Shown here: one piece after another, positions 35,599 to 44,726 of the stretch
Layout of the letters: every line of letters starts with the position of its first letter
Numbering within the stretch: position 1 is the stretch's first letter
NCBI RefSeq assembly: GCF_003201655.1
Contig: NZ_QJJU01000003.1
Location: 310,001-374,000 of the forward strand
Direction of reading: 5' to 3'
From: Mycolicibacterium moriokaense
GTDB lineage: Bacteria > Actinomycetota > Actinomycetes > Mycobacteriales > Mycobacteriaceae
Length of the DNA stretch: 64,000 bases
The notes under the pieces: model-generated
What the model saw: the letters and a program-made list of their open reading frames with translations, nothing else
Database searches by the model: none
Told to the model about the DNA's origin: nothing
Program-made: the position numbers and the translations under genes

Positions 35599-37050
35599 TT
35601 ACATACTGGGCTGCCGATGTAACCATGGCATCGCCGTTTCGAGCTGCGCCGCCAGCTGAAGCAGGATCGTCTCGTCGGGCGCCATCAGCTGGACGCCGAT
35701 CGGCAGGCCATCTGATGTGACACCAAGCGGCAGCGAGACCGCCGCCCAGCCAGTCACATTGGCCAGAGAGGTCCAACCCGTCGTTGCGAACTCGACGTCG
35801 AAGAAGGCCCGCGTCGTGCCACGCGGCTGATCGAGCAGCGCGTAGGGCGGCGGCGGAGTGAGCAAGGTGGGCACCAACAGCACATCGTGGCCGTCCATGC
35901 CTGCGACGAAGCGGCGGGTCTGCGCGTGCACAGCGCCAATAGCATCCGCGTAGGCGACCCCACTGGTGGTGAAGCCCTCGCGGACCATCACCCACGTGCT
36001 CGGCTCGAACTCGTCCTCATGCGGCGCACGCCCGAGGTGTGCGGTCGCCATGGCGTGCAACTGGGCATTGCTGACGTTGTGGAGGACGGCGATCGCGTCG
36101 GCGACGGCGTCGGCGTCGATGGCTGGGGCACCGGGCTCGACGATGTGGCCAAGGCCGGCGAGCGCCGCGCCGGTCCGCTCAACGGCACCGACGACCTCGG
36201 GATGGGTGGTCGGCCCTTGAAACGGCGATGCCGTCGCGATCAGTATTCGTTGGGCGGCGGATTGCTGCATGATCGCTTGCAGGAAGGGCACTTTCGACGC
36301 AGGCGCGGTATAGGGGTCGCCGGGAGCCGAGCCCGCGACGACGTCGAGCAGCGCGGCGCTGTCGCGGACCGTGCGGGTGAGCGCGTGCTCGTTGACCAAG
36401 CCCTCCAGCCCGTGGCCGCCACCAGGCGCGAACGAGGTACGGCCGCGACGTGGCTTGAGACCGACGAGGCCGCAACACGAAGCGGGCACCCGGATCGAAC
36501 CGGTACCGTCACCGCCCGACGCGGCGGGAACGACACCCGCCGCCACCGCCGCCGCCGACCCGCCGCTGGACCCACCTGGAGTGATCGACGGCGACCACGG
36601 GTTCACCGTTGGCCCGAACAACGACGGCTCGGTCGTGCAGTGGTTTCCCCATTCGGGGGTGTTGGTCTTGCCGAACACCACCAGTCCCGCCGCGATGTAC
36701 CGGTCGACGATCCACGCCGACTCGGTAGCGACGTGGGTACGCAACGCGCGCGAACCCATCGCCTCCGGCGCGTCGGCTAACGATGCACCAAGGTCCTTGA
36801 GCAAGAAGGGAACTCCCGCGAGCGGCCCCGACCCTCCGTTGCGCACCGCGCCGGACTCGTCCAGCGCAGCGGCCTGCTGGCGGCCGCGGTCGAAGAGGTC
36901 GGCGATGACGGCATTCAGCTCGCGGGTGGCCTCGAGGCGCACAATCGCCGCCTCCAGCAGTTCCGCCGCGGACAGCTCACCCGAGGCGACCAACCCCGCC
37001 TGCGCAACGGCGTCGAAGTCGGCGAGTTCGAGGGCATCGGTTGTGTTCAT
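35599..37050 (-). CDS. Amidase signature-family enzyme
   Basis: The 483-residue protein has the amidase Ser-cisSer-Lys triad: Lys in PFLLKDLGAS, and the Gly/Ser-rich NPWSPSITPGGSSGGSAAAVAAG with the two Ser residues. GDGTGSIRVPASCCGLVGLKP, which holds the nucleophile Ser in 'GSIRVPAS', follows. The family hydrolyses amides, from short aliphatic to aryl. No transmembrane segment is present. It heads the run amidase, hotdog gene, alpha/beta hydrolase on this strand, which may degrade an amide. Confidence 0.92.
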   Translation of the reverse strand: MNTTDALELADFDAVAQAGLVASGELSAAELLEAAIVRLEATRELNAVIADLFDRGRQQAAALDESGAVRNGGSGPLAGVPFLLKDLGASLADAPEAMGSRALRTHVATESAWIVDRYIAAGLVVFGKTNTPEWGNHCTTEPSLFGPTVNPWSPSITPGGSSGGSAAAVAAGVVPAASGGDGTGSIRVPASCCGLVGLKPRRGRTSFAPGGGHGLEGLVNEHALTRTVRDSAALLDVVAGSAPGDPYTAPASKVPFLQAIMQQSAAQRILIATASPFQGPTTHPEVVGAVERTGAALAGLGHIVEPGAPAIDADAVADAIAVLHNVSNAQLHAMATAHLGRAPHEDEFEPSTWVMVREGFTTSGVAYADAIGAVHAQTRRFVAGMDGHDVLLVPTLLTPPPPYALLDQPRGTTRAFFDVEFATTGWTSLANVTGWAAVSLPLGVTSDGLPIGVQLMAPDETILLQLAAQLETAMPWLHRQPSM

Positions 37051-37072
37051 TGGCAGGGATCATCCAGCGACC

Positions 37073-37549
37073 TCAATCGTGCGGCAACTCGAGGCGGTGC
37101 AGCCCGGTGTAGTAGTCGATCCAGCGCTGCGAGATCGCTAGCTCGGTGGCGCCATCGTCATAGGCCGGGGAGACCAGTTCCGCGGCGTCGGTCACGTCGA
37201 TCACCACGATGGACCGCACCCGCTCGCGATTCGTCGTCGACCCCTGTTCCCGCAGAATCCGGAGCCCGTGGTCGTACATCTCGCCGCTGGTGTACACGGT
37301 CGCTGTCCCCTTGAAGCGGAAGCCCTTTCGTAGGATCGGGTCGACGACATTGACGTCGACATGCGGGTTGGCACGCAGGTTGGCGACCGTGCCAGGGGAC
37401 GCAATGTCGGCGAAGAACAGCCGTTCGTCGTCCCACAGCCTTGTGGTGCCCTTCGGCGACAGATTCGGCAGGCCGTCCGGTGTGACGGTGGCGACGAACC
37501 CGAGCCGTTGTTCGCGCACGACCCGCTGCATCTCGTCCGACAGCTTCAT
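37073..37549 (-). CDS. Pyridoxamine 5'-phosphate oxidase-like FMN-binding protein
   Basis: The 158-residue protein has the split-barrel features [29 protein letters not shown] and [17 protein letters not shown], then [17 protein letters not shown]. These are the FMN-phosphate and dimer segments of the PNPOx-like family. Members use FMN, F420 or heme; the substrate is unknown. It is 22 bases upstream of the amidase on the same strand, and divergent from the DUF1905 gene. Confidence 0.87.
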   Translation of the reverse strand: MKLSDEMQRVVREQRLGFVATVTPDGLPNLSPKGTTRLWDDERLFFADIASPGTVANLRANPHVDVNVVDPILRKGFRFKGTATVYTSGEMYDHGLRILREQGSTTNRERVRSIVVIDVTDAAELVSPAYDDGATELAISQRWIDYYTGLHRLELPHD

Positions 37550-37628
37550 GGCGAAACGATATTCCGCGATGTCTTTTCGGGCTCCGTCGAGTCGTTATAG
37601 GTGTACGGACACATCGAAAGGACCAGCC

Positions 37629-37907
37629 ATGAGCGAACGCCTGAACCGCCAGTTCACCGCGAAACTGCAGAAGAGTGAGAGCAAGGGCGGCTGGACGTAT
37701 GTGGTCATGCCCGATTCGGCGGCCTTCTTCGGTACCCGCGGCCTAGTCAAGGTCCGCGGTACCGTCGACGGCCAACCGTTCGCGAGCTCGTTCATGGCAC
37801 TCGGCGACGGCACCCACAAACTGCCCGTGAAGACCGACCTGCGTCAGCGCATTGGGAAAGAGGCAGGCGACGACGTGACCGTGCACCTCCAGCAGCGGCT
37901 CGGCTGA
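37629..37907 (+). CDS. DUF1905-family small protein
   Basis: The 92-residue protein contains [71 protein letters not shown], the DUF1905 beta-barrel pattern. Its role is not known. The stop (TGA) is followed directly by the ATG of the AraC gene, so both come from one message and are probably translationally coupled. Confidence 0.88.
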   Translation: MSERLNRQFTAKLQKSESKGGWTYVVMPDSAAFFGTRGLVKVRGTVDGQPFASSFMALGDGTHKLPVKTDLRQRIGKEAGDDVTVHLQQRLG

Positions 37908-38609
37908 ATGTTTCTTCGCTTCCGCGACCGACCGTCGGATTCGCCATACATCGAACGGGTGTGGCGGGGACGCAGCGTTGGCGGCGGGCCATTCACATCC
38001 GTCGCCGCCGGGCACCTGGAACTGGTGGTGACGCGGCTCGCCACCCTCACCATGGTTACGCTGCGCGGACCGGAGACCCGGGCGACGACCATCGACTGCC
38101 CGCCCGACGGCGAGTGGGCCGCGATCCGGTTCCGGCTCGGCGTGTACATGCCCGCGCTGCCCACCCATCTCCTTCTCGATCATCGCGACGTGGACCTACC
38201 GGTGGCGGCCGATGGATCGTTCGCGCTTCTGGGAGTGCGATGGCCGCTGCCGGACCTGGAGAATGCGGAACGCTACGTATCGGCGCTCGCCCGACGCGGC
38301 GTAATCGCACGCGACGAGGTGGTCGAGGCCGCGATACGCGGTGGCAGGCAATCGCTCACGACACGATCTGTCCAGCGTCACTTCCGGCGCAGCACCGGTA
38401 TGACACGCGGGCAGTTCCGCCAGATCGAACGGGCCCGCCACGCCACCAACCTGCTGCGCGACGGCGCATCCATCCTGGACGCCGTGCATGACGCCGGTTA
38501 CTTCGACCAGGCCCACCTGACCCGGTCCCTGCGGGTGTTCATCGGCGAGACGCCCGCGGGCATCACGCGGCATGACGCACAGCTGTCGTTTCTGTACAAA
38601 ACAGACTGA
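37908..38609 (+). CDS. AraC-family transcriptional regulator
   Basis: The 233-residue protein has an N-terminal sensor-like domain (about 1-125) and a C-terminal AraC domain with two helix-turn-helix units. SLTTRSVQRHFRRSTGMTRGQFRQIERARHA forms the first, and DAVHDAGYFDQAHLTRSLRVFIGETPAGI the second. AraC members with this short N-terminus often regulate a neighbouring gene of small-molecule metabolism. It starts at the base after the DUF1905 stop. The VOC gene is 24 bases downstream and may be in the same operon. Confidence 0.88.
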   Translation: MFLRFRDRPSDSPYIERVWRGRSVGGGPFTSVAAGHLELVVTRLATLTMVTLRGPETRATTIDCPPDGEWAAIRFRLGVYMPALPTHLLLDHRDVDLPVAADGSFALLGVRWPLPDLENAERYVSALARRGVIARDEVVEAAIRGGRQSLTTRSVQRHFRRSTGMTRGQFRQIERARHATNLLRDGASILDAVHDAGYFDQAHLTRSLRVFIGETPAGITRHDAQLSFLYKTD

Positions 38610-38633
38610 CCTGCGCCGGCCTAATCTGCCGGC

Positions 38634-39008
38634 ATGCGAGTTGAGCCCTACGTGTACTTCCAAGGCCGATGCGATGAGGCCCTCGAGTTCTACCGCGGGT
38701 CCATCGGAGCCGACGCCACAGTGTTCGCCCGCTTCGAGGACAAAGTCGCACACGCGGTCCTCAGCATCGGCGACACCACGGTGCTCGCCTCAGACGGCCA
38801 GAGCGAGAGTCAACCCGACTTCAGCGGCTTTTCGTTGTCGCTCACGGTTTCTGATGACGGGGAGGCTGAGCGATTGTTCGCGGCTCTGGCTCACGGCGGG
38901 ACGGTGCAGGTGCCTATGGCACCGACGCCCTTCGCGTCGCGCCTCGGCCTGGTCGCCGACAAGTTCGGCGTGCCATGGATGGTCGTCTCACAAAATGCGG
39001 CGGGGTGA
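38634..39008 (+). CDS. VOC-superfamily (PhnB-like) protein
   Basis: The 124-residue protein begins RVEPYVYFQGRCDEALEFYRGSIGADATVFARFED and ends with ASRLGLVADKFGVPWMVVSQ, both typical of PhnB-type vicinal oxygen chelate proteins. Metal ligands are not obvious, so it may be a binding protein more than an enzyme. The DUF1905, AraC and VOC genes form a plus-strand run. The last 21 bases overlap the convergent small gene. Confidence 0.88.
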   Translation: MRVEPYVYFQGRCDEALEFYRGSIGADATVFARFEDKVAHAVLSIGDTTVLASDGQSESQPDFSGFSLSLTVSDDGEAERLFAALAHGGTVQVPMAPTPFASRLGLVADKFGVPWMVVSQNAAG

Positions 39009-39227
39009 TCTACCCATCTCGTAGCCTGCGGGGAACGACATCTCGATGACCCGGAGCTGATCATTGGCTTTGGATTCCAGTTCAAGGACGACGCAACCGC
39101 CGCCGAGATCCTTGGACTCCAGAACGATGTAATGCTGGCCACCACCGTTGACGTCGGTGACGTGTTCCCCCGAGCGAAGCGCCTCGACGGGCACCAGCTC
39201 GGGGGCCTTCAGATGGTCTGGTTCCAC
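38988..39227 (-). CDS. Small hypothetical protein
   Basis: The 79-residue acidic protein has alternating polar and hydrophobic strands (EHVTDVNGGGQHYIVLESKDLGGGCVVLELESKANDQLRVIEMSF), like a small beta-barrel. I recognise no family. It overlaps the convergent VOC gene by 21 bases and stops before the next same-strand membrane gene. It is kept because its composition is unlike the Arg/Pro-rich shadow frames nearby. Confidence 0.6.
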   Translation of the reverse strand: MEPDHLKAPELVPVEALRSGEHVTDVNGGGQHYIVLESKDLGGGCVVLELESKANDQLRVIEMSFPAGYEMGRSPRRIL

Positions 39228-39284
39228 CCTGGAAACCGTAAGCGAAGAGGCCCTGCCCGGGGGCGGCTTTCGCCTGACACGGGC

Positions 39285-39644
39285 TCAGCTGACGGCCATG
39301 GCGTACCCGACGCCTCCCGCCACCACCGCAACCGCGCACAACACGAAAGTTGCAACCGCAAAGGGCCATCCGGGTTTGCGCCGGGCGAGCTGGACCACCG
39401 TCACCACCAAGCCGACGACCCCAATTGCGAAGGCTGCCAGCAGCGCTATCCAGACCGCGGTGGCGGCGCCTTCCGCGCTGCAGGTCTCCGGCGGGCAGGA
39501 ATCCAAAAAAGCAAGAGAGAACAGCCCCATCGCCGCCGCGACCACGCCGAACGCCACCGCGAGGATGAGGGCGCCGACGGAGATGACGAGATCGGTGGTC
39601 GCGATGGGCGGCTTCGCCGGCGGTGGGTAGCTGGGATACGCCAT
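39285..39644 (-). CDS. Small hypothetical membrane protein
   Basis: The 119-residue protein starts with a Pro/Tyr-rich cytoplasmic tail (MAYPSYPPPAKPP). Three hydrophobic helices follow: VISVGALILAVAFGVVAAAMGLFSLAF, AVWIALLAAFAIGVVGLVVTVVQL and PFAVATFVLCAVAVVAGGVGYAM. Two cysteines lie in the loop after the first helix. This is the pattern of the many small Pro-leader membrane proteins of mycobacteria. Function is unknown. Confidence 0.75.
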   Translation of the reverse strand: MAYPSYPPPAKPPIATTDLVISVGALILAVAFGVVAAAMGLFSLAFLDSCPPETCSAEGAATAVWIALLAAFAIGVVGLVVTVVQLARRKPGWPFAVATFVLCAVAVVAGGVGYAMAVS

Positions 39645-39742
39645 GCCACGCGATGCTATCGGGGCAAGGCCTGTTTGGCGTTTATCGCTGTTTCCGGCGC
39701 CAGATCGGCGATCATGGCGGCCAGAAACTGTGGGGGTGGCTC

Positions 39743-41374
39743 ATGCACAGCACGATGCAGGACTTTCCGCTGACCGTGACGGGCATTCTGCGACACGGCA
39801 CAGGGTGGCACTCGGGCCGAAGGGTCATCACGGCGTCCTCCGACGGATATCGCGACATCAGCTTCGGCGAGCTGGGGACGCGGGTAGCGCAGCTCGCTCA
39901 TGGCCTGCGCCAACTCGGTGTGTCGGACGGGGATCGCGTCGCGACGTTCATGTGGAACAACCAGGAACACCTAGTGGCCTATTTCGCCGCACCGTGCATG
40001 GGGGCGGTGCTGCACACGCTGAATATCCGGCTGGCGAGCGAGCAGATCGCATTCATCGCCAACCAGGCCGAGGATCGCGTTGTGCTGGTGGACATCTCGC
40101 TAGTGCCACTGCTGGCCGCGGTGCTGCCGGATATGACGTCGGTGCAGACGGTGGTGGCCATCGGCGCTGGCGACGTGGCACCTCTGTCCGCATCGGGCAA
40201 GGACGTGATCCGCTATGACGACCTGCTCGACGGACAGCCGCTCGAATTCGACTGGCCCGATCTCGACGAAAGAAGCGCCGCCGCAATGTGTTACACCAGC
40301 GGCACGACGGGAAACCCGAAGGGTGTGGTGTACAGCCACCGCTCGAGCTACCTGCATTCGATGACTGTCTGCACGGCCAACGGAGTTGGCCTCGTCGACG
40401 GCGACCGCGTGCTACCCATCGTGCCGATGTTCCACGCGAATGCGTGGGGTCAGCCCTACGCGGCCGTGATGGCAGGCGCCGACTTGCTGCTGCCCGACCG
40501 GTTTCTGCAGGCAGCCCCGCTGGTGGACATGATCGAACAGCGACGCCCCACCGTCGCAGCGGCCGTCCCAACGATCTGGAACGACATACTGCAGTTCCTG
40601 CACCACAACCCCGGGCGTGACATCTCGTCGCTGCGAACGGTGTGCTGCGGAGGATCGGCTGTCCCGCTGGGGATGATGAAGGAGTACGAGCAGTCGCACG
40701 GAGTGCTGATCAGGCAAGCCTGGGGCATGACGGAGACCTCACCGCTGGCCGCGATTGCCACCCCGCCGCCGGAGGTCACGGGGGAAGAGCACTGGGCGCT
40801 GCGCAGCACTGCGGGCCGAGTGATGTGCGGGGTCGAGGTTCGCCTCGTCGACGACGCGGGCTGCGTGCTGCCCAACGACGGTAAGGCCGTTGGCGAGATG
40901 GAGATTCGCGGGCCGTGGATCACCGGTTCGTACTATCAGAATGCCGATCCGTCGAAATTCGACGACGGTTGGCTTCGAACCGGGGACGTCGGCCGCATCG
41001 ATCCTCAGGGCTTCATCACGCTGACGGACCGCGCCAAGGATGTCATCAAGTCCGGCGGTGAGTGGATTTCGTCGGTCGAGTTGGAACTTCTCATCATGGA
41101 CCACCCCGCCGTGCTGGAAGCGGCCGTGGTTGCGGTGCCCGATGACCGCTGGCAGGAGCGGCCGTTGGCCGCGATCGTCGTCGACGGCGACGCCGAAGTC
41201 AGCGCCGAAGAACTACGAAAGCATCTATGCGACAAGGTCGCCCGATTCTGGTTGCCGGAGCGGTGGACGTTCATCGACGAAGTGCCGAAGACCAGCGTCG
41301 GCAAGTTCGACAAGAAGGTGATCCGGTCGCGGTACGCAGACGGTGTCTACGACGTCGTCGAGTGCCGTGACTGA
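39743..41374 (+). CDS. Acyl-CoA ligase (AMP-binding, FadD-type)
   Basis: The 543-residue protein from the ATG at 39743 carries AMP-binding motif A3 YTSGTTGNPKGVVYSH (residues about 187-202), A5 QAWGMTETSP and A7 YYQNADPSKFDDGWLRTGDVG, and the C-terminal KDVIKSGGEWISSVELE with TSVGKFDKKVIR, whose Lys activates the acyl group. It activates a fatty or other carboxylic acid to its CoA ester in two steps. Its size and motifs fit the medium/long-chain FadD group. It stops inside the first codons of the convergent MpaB-type gene, with 28 bases of overlap. Confidence 0.9.
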   Translation: MHSTMQDFPLTVTGILRHGTGWHSGRRVITASSDGYRDISFGELGTRVAQLAHGLRQLGVSDGDRVATFMWNNQEHLVAYFAAPCMGAVLHTLNIRLASEQIAFIANQAEDRVVLVDISLVPLLAAVLPDMTSVQTVVAIGAGDVAPLSASGKDVIRYDDLLDGQPLEFDWPDLDERSAAAMCYTSGTTGNPKGVVYSHRSSYLHSMTVCTANGVGLVDGDRVLPIVPMFHANAWGQPYAAVMAGADLLLPDRFLQAAPLVDMIEQRRPTVAAAVPTIWNDILQFLHHNPGRDISSLRTVCCGGSAVPLGMMKEYEQSHGVLIRQAWGMTETSPLAAIATPPPEVTGEEHWALRSTAGRVMCGVEVRLVDDAGCVLPNDGKAVGEMEIRGPWITGSYYQNADPSKFDDGWLRTGDVGRIDPQGFITLTDRAKDVIKSGGEWISSVELELLIMDHPAVLEAAVVAVPDDRWQERPLAAIVVDGDAEVSAEELRKHLCDKVARFWLPERWTFIDEVPKTSVGKFDKKVIRSRYADGVYDVVECRD

Positions 41375-42225
41375 GTGGTCATCGCCCATCGGATACCGCC
41401 GACGACTGCGCGGCCCGCCATCCGGATAACGGTGGCTTCCACCGGAGGGAAATAGGGCAGCAGCAACGGCATTCGCGCCCAACCGGGCAGCATCGACACC
41501 GATGTGGCGGCCAGAAGACCGTACGGTGCCCGCGCGGCGAACGGCAGCGGGGGAGTCAGCAGTAGGTAGCGGGCGGCCTCACGCGCGGCGGGTGTGCCTG
41601 ACAACTCCGGCCGGAATGCGTCGATCCGCTTCCGTAGTTCATTTTCGGTCTGCGGTGGGTCGGGCACGCCGAGTGCCGCTGCGACACGGGAGGTATCGGC
41701 CACATAACCGTCCCGGCCGCTCTGATCCAGCGGCGCGGCGCCGTAAAGCTGGTGGGCAAGAAGGAAGCTGTCGACTTCGGCGATGTGGACCCATTCCAGA
41801 AGGTGCGGGTCCGAGGCGCGATATGCCCTGCCGTCGGCGGCGACTCCGTGGACCCGCTGGTGGATTCCGCGTACCCGATCGACGGCGCGTTGCGCGTCGG
41901 CGGCCGGGCCGAAGGTCGTCACCGCCAGGAACGTACTGGTGCGCTGCAGCCGGCCCCACGGATCGCCGCGGTAGTCGGAGTGCTGCGCGACGCCGGCCAT
42001 CGCCAATGGGTGAAGCGACTGCAGCAGCAGCGCGCGCAGCCCGCCGACGAACATCGAGGCATCTGCATGTACCCGCCGGATCGGGCGGTCTTGGCCGAAC
42101 CAGCGCGGCCCCGGTGTTTCGTGGATGCGTGCCCGATTGGCGGGCCCATCCGGGCCTGCGACCATGCCGAACAGGCTGCGACCCAGGCTCTGGCGCACAG
42201 TGCCGAGATCGGGCAACACCGTCAT
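41347..42225 (-). CDS. MpaB/latex-clearing-type oxygenase (DUF2236)
   Basis: The 292-residue protein shows RRVHADASMFVGGLRALLLQSLHPLAMAGVAQHS, TSTFLAVTTFGPAADAQRAV and RVRGIHQRVHGVAADGRAYRASDPHLLEWVH, the DUF2236 pattern. Several His residues serve as heme or metal ligands in the family (rubber oxygenase Lcp, mycophenolic-acid MpaB). The function in mycobacteria is unknown; related genes are abundant and presumably act on hydrophobic compounds. No signal peptide is visible. Confidence 0.87.
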   Translation of the reverse strand: MTVLPDLGTVRQSLGRSLFGMVAGPDGPANRARIHETPGPRWFGQDRPIRRVHADASMFVGGLRALLLQSLHPLAMAGVAQHSDYRGDPWGRLQRTSTFLAVTTFGPAADAQRAVDRVRGIHQRVHGVAADGRAYRASDPHLLEWVHIAEVDSFLLAHQLYGAAPLDQSGRDGYVADTSRVAAALGVPDPPQTENELRKRIDAFRPELSGTPAAREAARYLLLTPPLPFAARAPYGLLAATSVSMLPGWARMPLLLPYFPPVEATVIRMAGRAVVGGIRWAMTTQSRHSTTS

Positions 42226-42328
42226 GAATTTGACCCTACGCGTATTGATCCTCGGTTTTGCCGTCTGACGAGGCGTTAATTATTAGTCTCGGTGGTACGC
42301 GGGCTAGTACGAATGGCAGGTAGCAACT

Positions 42329-42829
42329 ATGCGTCAGCGGGTTCTGAACACTGTGGCAGCGATGGTTGTGGCGATGTCGGCGGCATCAACCGTCGGCGCC
42401 CAAACGGCGGCAGCCAGCCCGCCGGGCAGCGATGGGGCAACGTTCGTGGCGTTTACCCAGTTGGCGCGGGGGTGCGATTTCAACACCAACATGCACATCG
42501 GGCCTACCGGAGTCGCCCGCGCGACCGCGCTCGTACACAGCACGGGCTCCGAAGTGATCGCCGACGTGGTGCTAGTGACAGCCATCCCGAATACGCCCTA
42601 CGACGTCCGGGTCATCCAGATGCCTCGGTCGTCTGCGGGTTGCAATCCTGGCGACCCCGGTGTCACCGGCGGAGTGCTCATGACGGATGACGCGGGAGCA
42701 GGCGGCCTCAGCATTCACAGCCCCATCGTCTCGGGAGCCACCGGCGCCTGGATGTTCATCACCCGGCCGGGCGAGTTCACGCAGACGCCTGCCGAGTTCT
42801 ACACGTCCGATTTCGTCGTACCGATCTAG
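42329..42829 (+). CDS. Secreted hypothetical protein
   Basis: The 166-residue protein has a signal peptide (RVLNTVAAMVVAMSAASTVGA, then QTAAASPPG with a likely signal peptidase site after AAAS). The mature part has two Cys residues (ARGCDFNTN and SAGCNPGDPG) that could form a disulfide. It begins behind an AG-rich ribosome site, and its promoter region is the 103-base gap after the MpaB gene. I recognise no family. Its 3' end overlaps the convergent gene by 4 bases. Confidence 0.75.
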   Translation: MRQRVLNTVAAMVVAMSAASTVGAQTAAASPPGSDGATFVAFTQLARGCDFNTNMHIGPTGVARATALVHSTGSEVIADVVLVTAIPNTPYDVRVIQMPRSSAGCNPGDPGVTGGVLMTDDAGAGGLSIHSPIVSGATGAWMFITRPGEFTQTPAEFYTSDFVVPI

Positions 42830-43437
42830 TGCGCGGGTCCGCGGTAGTCGATCATCGGCTCCTGCTTGATGACCGCGCCGCCGACCGTGACCCGGAGCTC
42901 GGCGGGGGAGATCGAGTAGATGACGCTCGCGTTCTGCGCAATGAATCCGCGCGTCGACGTGCTGCGGGCCGACGTCTTGAGCACCGCGTGGTCACTCAGC
43001 CGAAGGCCCAGATAGCCGTACCGACCGCTGCGGTCGCCACAGATCACCACGAGTGATCCCGGTGTCCTGCCGATGGCGACGGCCGTCTGGGTTCCGTCGC
43101 ACCGCGGGCCGGAGTTGACGAAGCCCCTGTCGTCGACCGCGAAAGGGTCAGGCGCTGCGACCGGTAGGGGCGGCGGCGCAGCCGCAGGCGGTGGAAGACT
43201 TGGGGCGACCGGCGTCGACGGATGGGCGCTTGGCTGTAAAACCGGCTGATGGGTAGCCCACTTCACCACTGCGCCGACGGAGACGACAAGCACCGCGAGA
43301 AGGACCGCCGATCCACCGAGGGTAAGTCGTCTGCGCAGGAGAAGCCGGCGTGGGGGAGGCTGCTTTCGATGTCGGCCGCGGGATCGGGAAGGTTGCGTCA
43401 GATACCCCGAGCTGATAACCAAGGTCGCTCCCGTCAT
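42826..43437 (-). CDS. Single-pass hypothetical membrane protein
   Basis: From the ATG at 43437 the protein is 203 residues, with a basic start (RGRHRKQPPPRRLLLRRRLT), one transmembrane helix (SAVLLAVLVVSVGAVV) and a Pro-rich linker. A globular extracytoplasmic domain follows, with SGPRCDGTQTAVAIGRTPGSLVVICGDRSG, including two Cys residues. The short domain resembles others attached to serine/threonine kinases in mycobacteria, but no kinase is present. An earlier start at 43473 would add a non-conserved Cys/Thr stretch. Confidence 0.65.
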   Translation of the reverse strand: MTGATLVISSGYLTQPSRSRGRHRKQPPPRRLLLRRRLTLGGSAVLLAVLVVSVGAVVKWATHQPVLQPSAHPSTPVAPSLPPPAAAPPPLPVAAPDPFAVDDRGFVNSGPRCDGTQTAVAIGRTPGSLVVICGDRSGRYGYLGLRLSDHAVLKTSARSTSTRGFIAQNASVIYSISPAELRVTVGGAVIKQEPMIDYRGPAH

Positions 43438-43594
43438 GCAACTTCGTGCACTGGTTGTGCGAACATTCTGCACTAGGCGCCCGAGTGAAAACCCATGGCC
43501 AGGCCGCAGCCGAGGCGGCCCGAATCATGTTGATTCACTGAGGGATTTGCTAGCTACGCTTCGCCTGCGCTGCAGGTGCGAATACGGTGGACAG

Positions 43595-43897
43595 GTGACC
43601 GTCTACGCCATCGCTCAGCTGAAGTTCACCGATCGCAACGCCTACGACCGGTACCAATCGGCGTTCATGGAGGTCTTCCTCCGGCACTCGGGCACGGTGC
43701 TTGCCGCCGACGAAGCGCCGCAGATCATCGAGGGGCAGTGGGACCGGGACAAGGTCGTGTTGATGAAGTTTCCCGACGAGACCGCATTTCGCGAATGGGC
43801 GGAATCTCCTGATTACCAACGGATTTCGGAAGATCGCCGCGCCGGTGCCGACACTGTGGTGCTACTGGTTCAGGCACTATCAAGGACAGCCACTTAG
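43595..43897 (+). CDS. DUF1330-family protein
   Basis: The 100-residue protein from GTG 43595 has YAIAQLKFTDRNAYDRYQSAFMEVFLRHSGTVLAADEAPQIIEGQW, then LMKFPDETAFREWAESPDYQRISEDRRAGADT, the ferredoxin-like alpha-beta pattern of DUF1330. No function is known; similar proteins occur near varied metabolic genes. It is divergent from the membrane protein and convergent with yaaA. The in-frame extension upstream to 43436 lacks the family pattern. Confidence 0.86.
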   Translation: MTVYAIAQLKFTDRNAYDRYQSAFMEVFLRHSGTVLAADEAPQIIEGQWDRDKVVLMKFPDETAFREWAESPDYQRISEDRRAGADTVVLLVQALSRTAT

Positions 43898-43931
43898 CTC
43901 CGAATACCTTGGTCGGGAACGTATTCCACGA

Positions 43932-44678
43932 TCAAGACGGCACGACGACCGTCAGCTCATCGCCCCGACGTTCCACCACCATGCCTGCGCGTCGCGCGAC
44001 GGCTGCCACCTGTGCGGCGTCGTCGGGCTCGGACCTTGTGGAGGCCAGGGCACGGGCCAGACGACCCTTGTGCGCCTTGTTGAAATGACTCACCACGGTG
44101 CGCCTGCCGTCGGAATGCTCGGCCAGCACGTCGACCTTGATCGCACCCGGCACCCTTCCGAGTGCCGCGTAGGAACCCGATCGCAGATCGACGACCAGGT
44201 CACCCGACGCGATCTGCGCCAGCACAGGCTCGAGAGCCGGCCGCCATCGCGCGGCCAACGTGGGTTGTCCTGGCAGCTTCGACGTCGCGGAGAGCCGATA
44301 AGCGGGCACCAGATCATCGGCGCGCAGCAGCCCGAACAGGGCCGAGCCGACCGCGAGCCGGGCACGGGTGCGGGCTGCGGCTGCACCTCGCAACGATCCG
44401 ATGTCGAGCGCGTCGTAGAGCACGCCTGTGTAGCGGTAGATCGCGGGCAGCGTCGCCGCGCTGCGCAAGGCAGCGTTGCGCTCGATTTCGGCGTGCTGGG
44501 AAGCGGAGATGCCCAGCGCGCGCCTGCAGGCCGAATGATCGCCCGCCAGCTCGACGAGTTCGTCGACAAGTACGTCGCGCAATGGCCCCAGCTCGGGTGA
44601 GCTCAGTGCCTCAACACGCAGAGGTGGCCCGTCGCCGCCGACACTCTTGGTCTCTGACGGCGGCAGCAGCACGATCAC
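43932..44678 (-). CDS. yaaA: YaaA-family peroxide stress protein
   Basis: The 248-residue protein begins MIVLLPPSETKSVGGDGPPL, the diagnostic YaaA (DUF328) start. It contains AIYRYTGVLYDALD and ends with VSHFNKAHKGRLARALA, the conserved K-x-x-x-G-R-x-R/K-A segment. In E. coli YaaA lowers free iron during H2O2 stress. It contains a helix-hairpin-helix-like fold that binds DNA. Nothing near it here, apart from katG 9 kb away, concerns peroxide. Confidence 0.9.
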   Translation of the reverse strand: MIVLLPPSETKSVGGDGPPLRVEALSSPELGPLRDVLVDELVELAGDHSACRRALGISASQHAEIERNAALRSAATLPAIYRYTGVLYDALDIGSLRGAAAARTRARLAVGSALFGLLRADDLVPAYRLSATSKLPGQPTLAARWRPALEPVLAQIASGDLVVDLRSGSYAALGRVPGAIKVDVLAEHSDGRRTVVSHFNKAHKGRLARALASTRSEPDDAAQVAAVARRAGMVVERRGDELTVVVPS

Positions 44679-44726
44679 GCCCGAGACGCTAGCCGAGGGC
44701 GTGAACGGCTGCTGTTCGGTGCCGGG

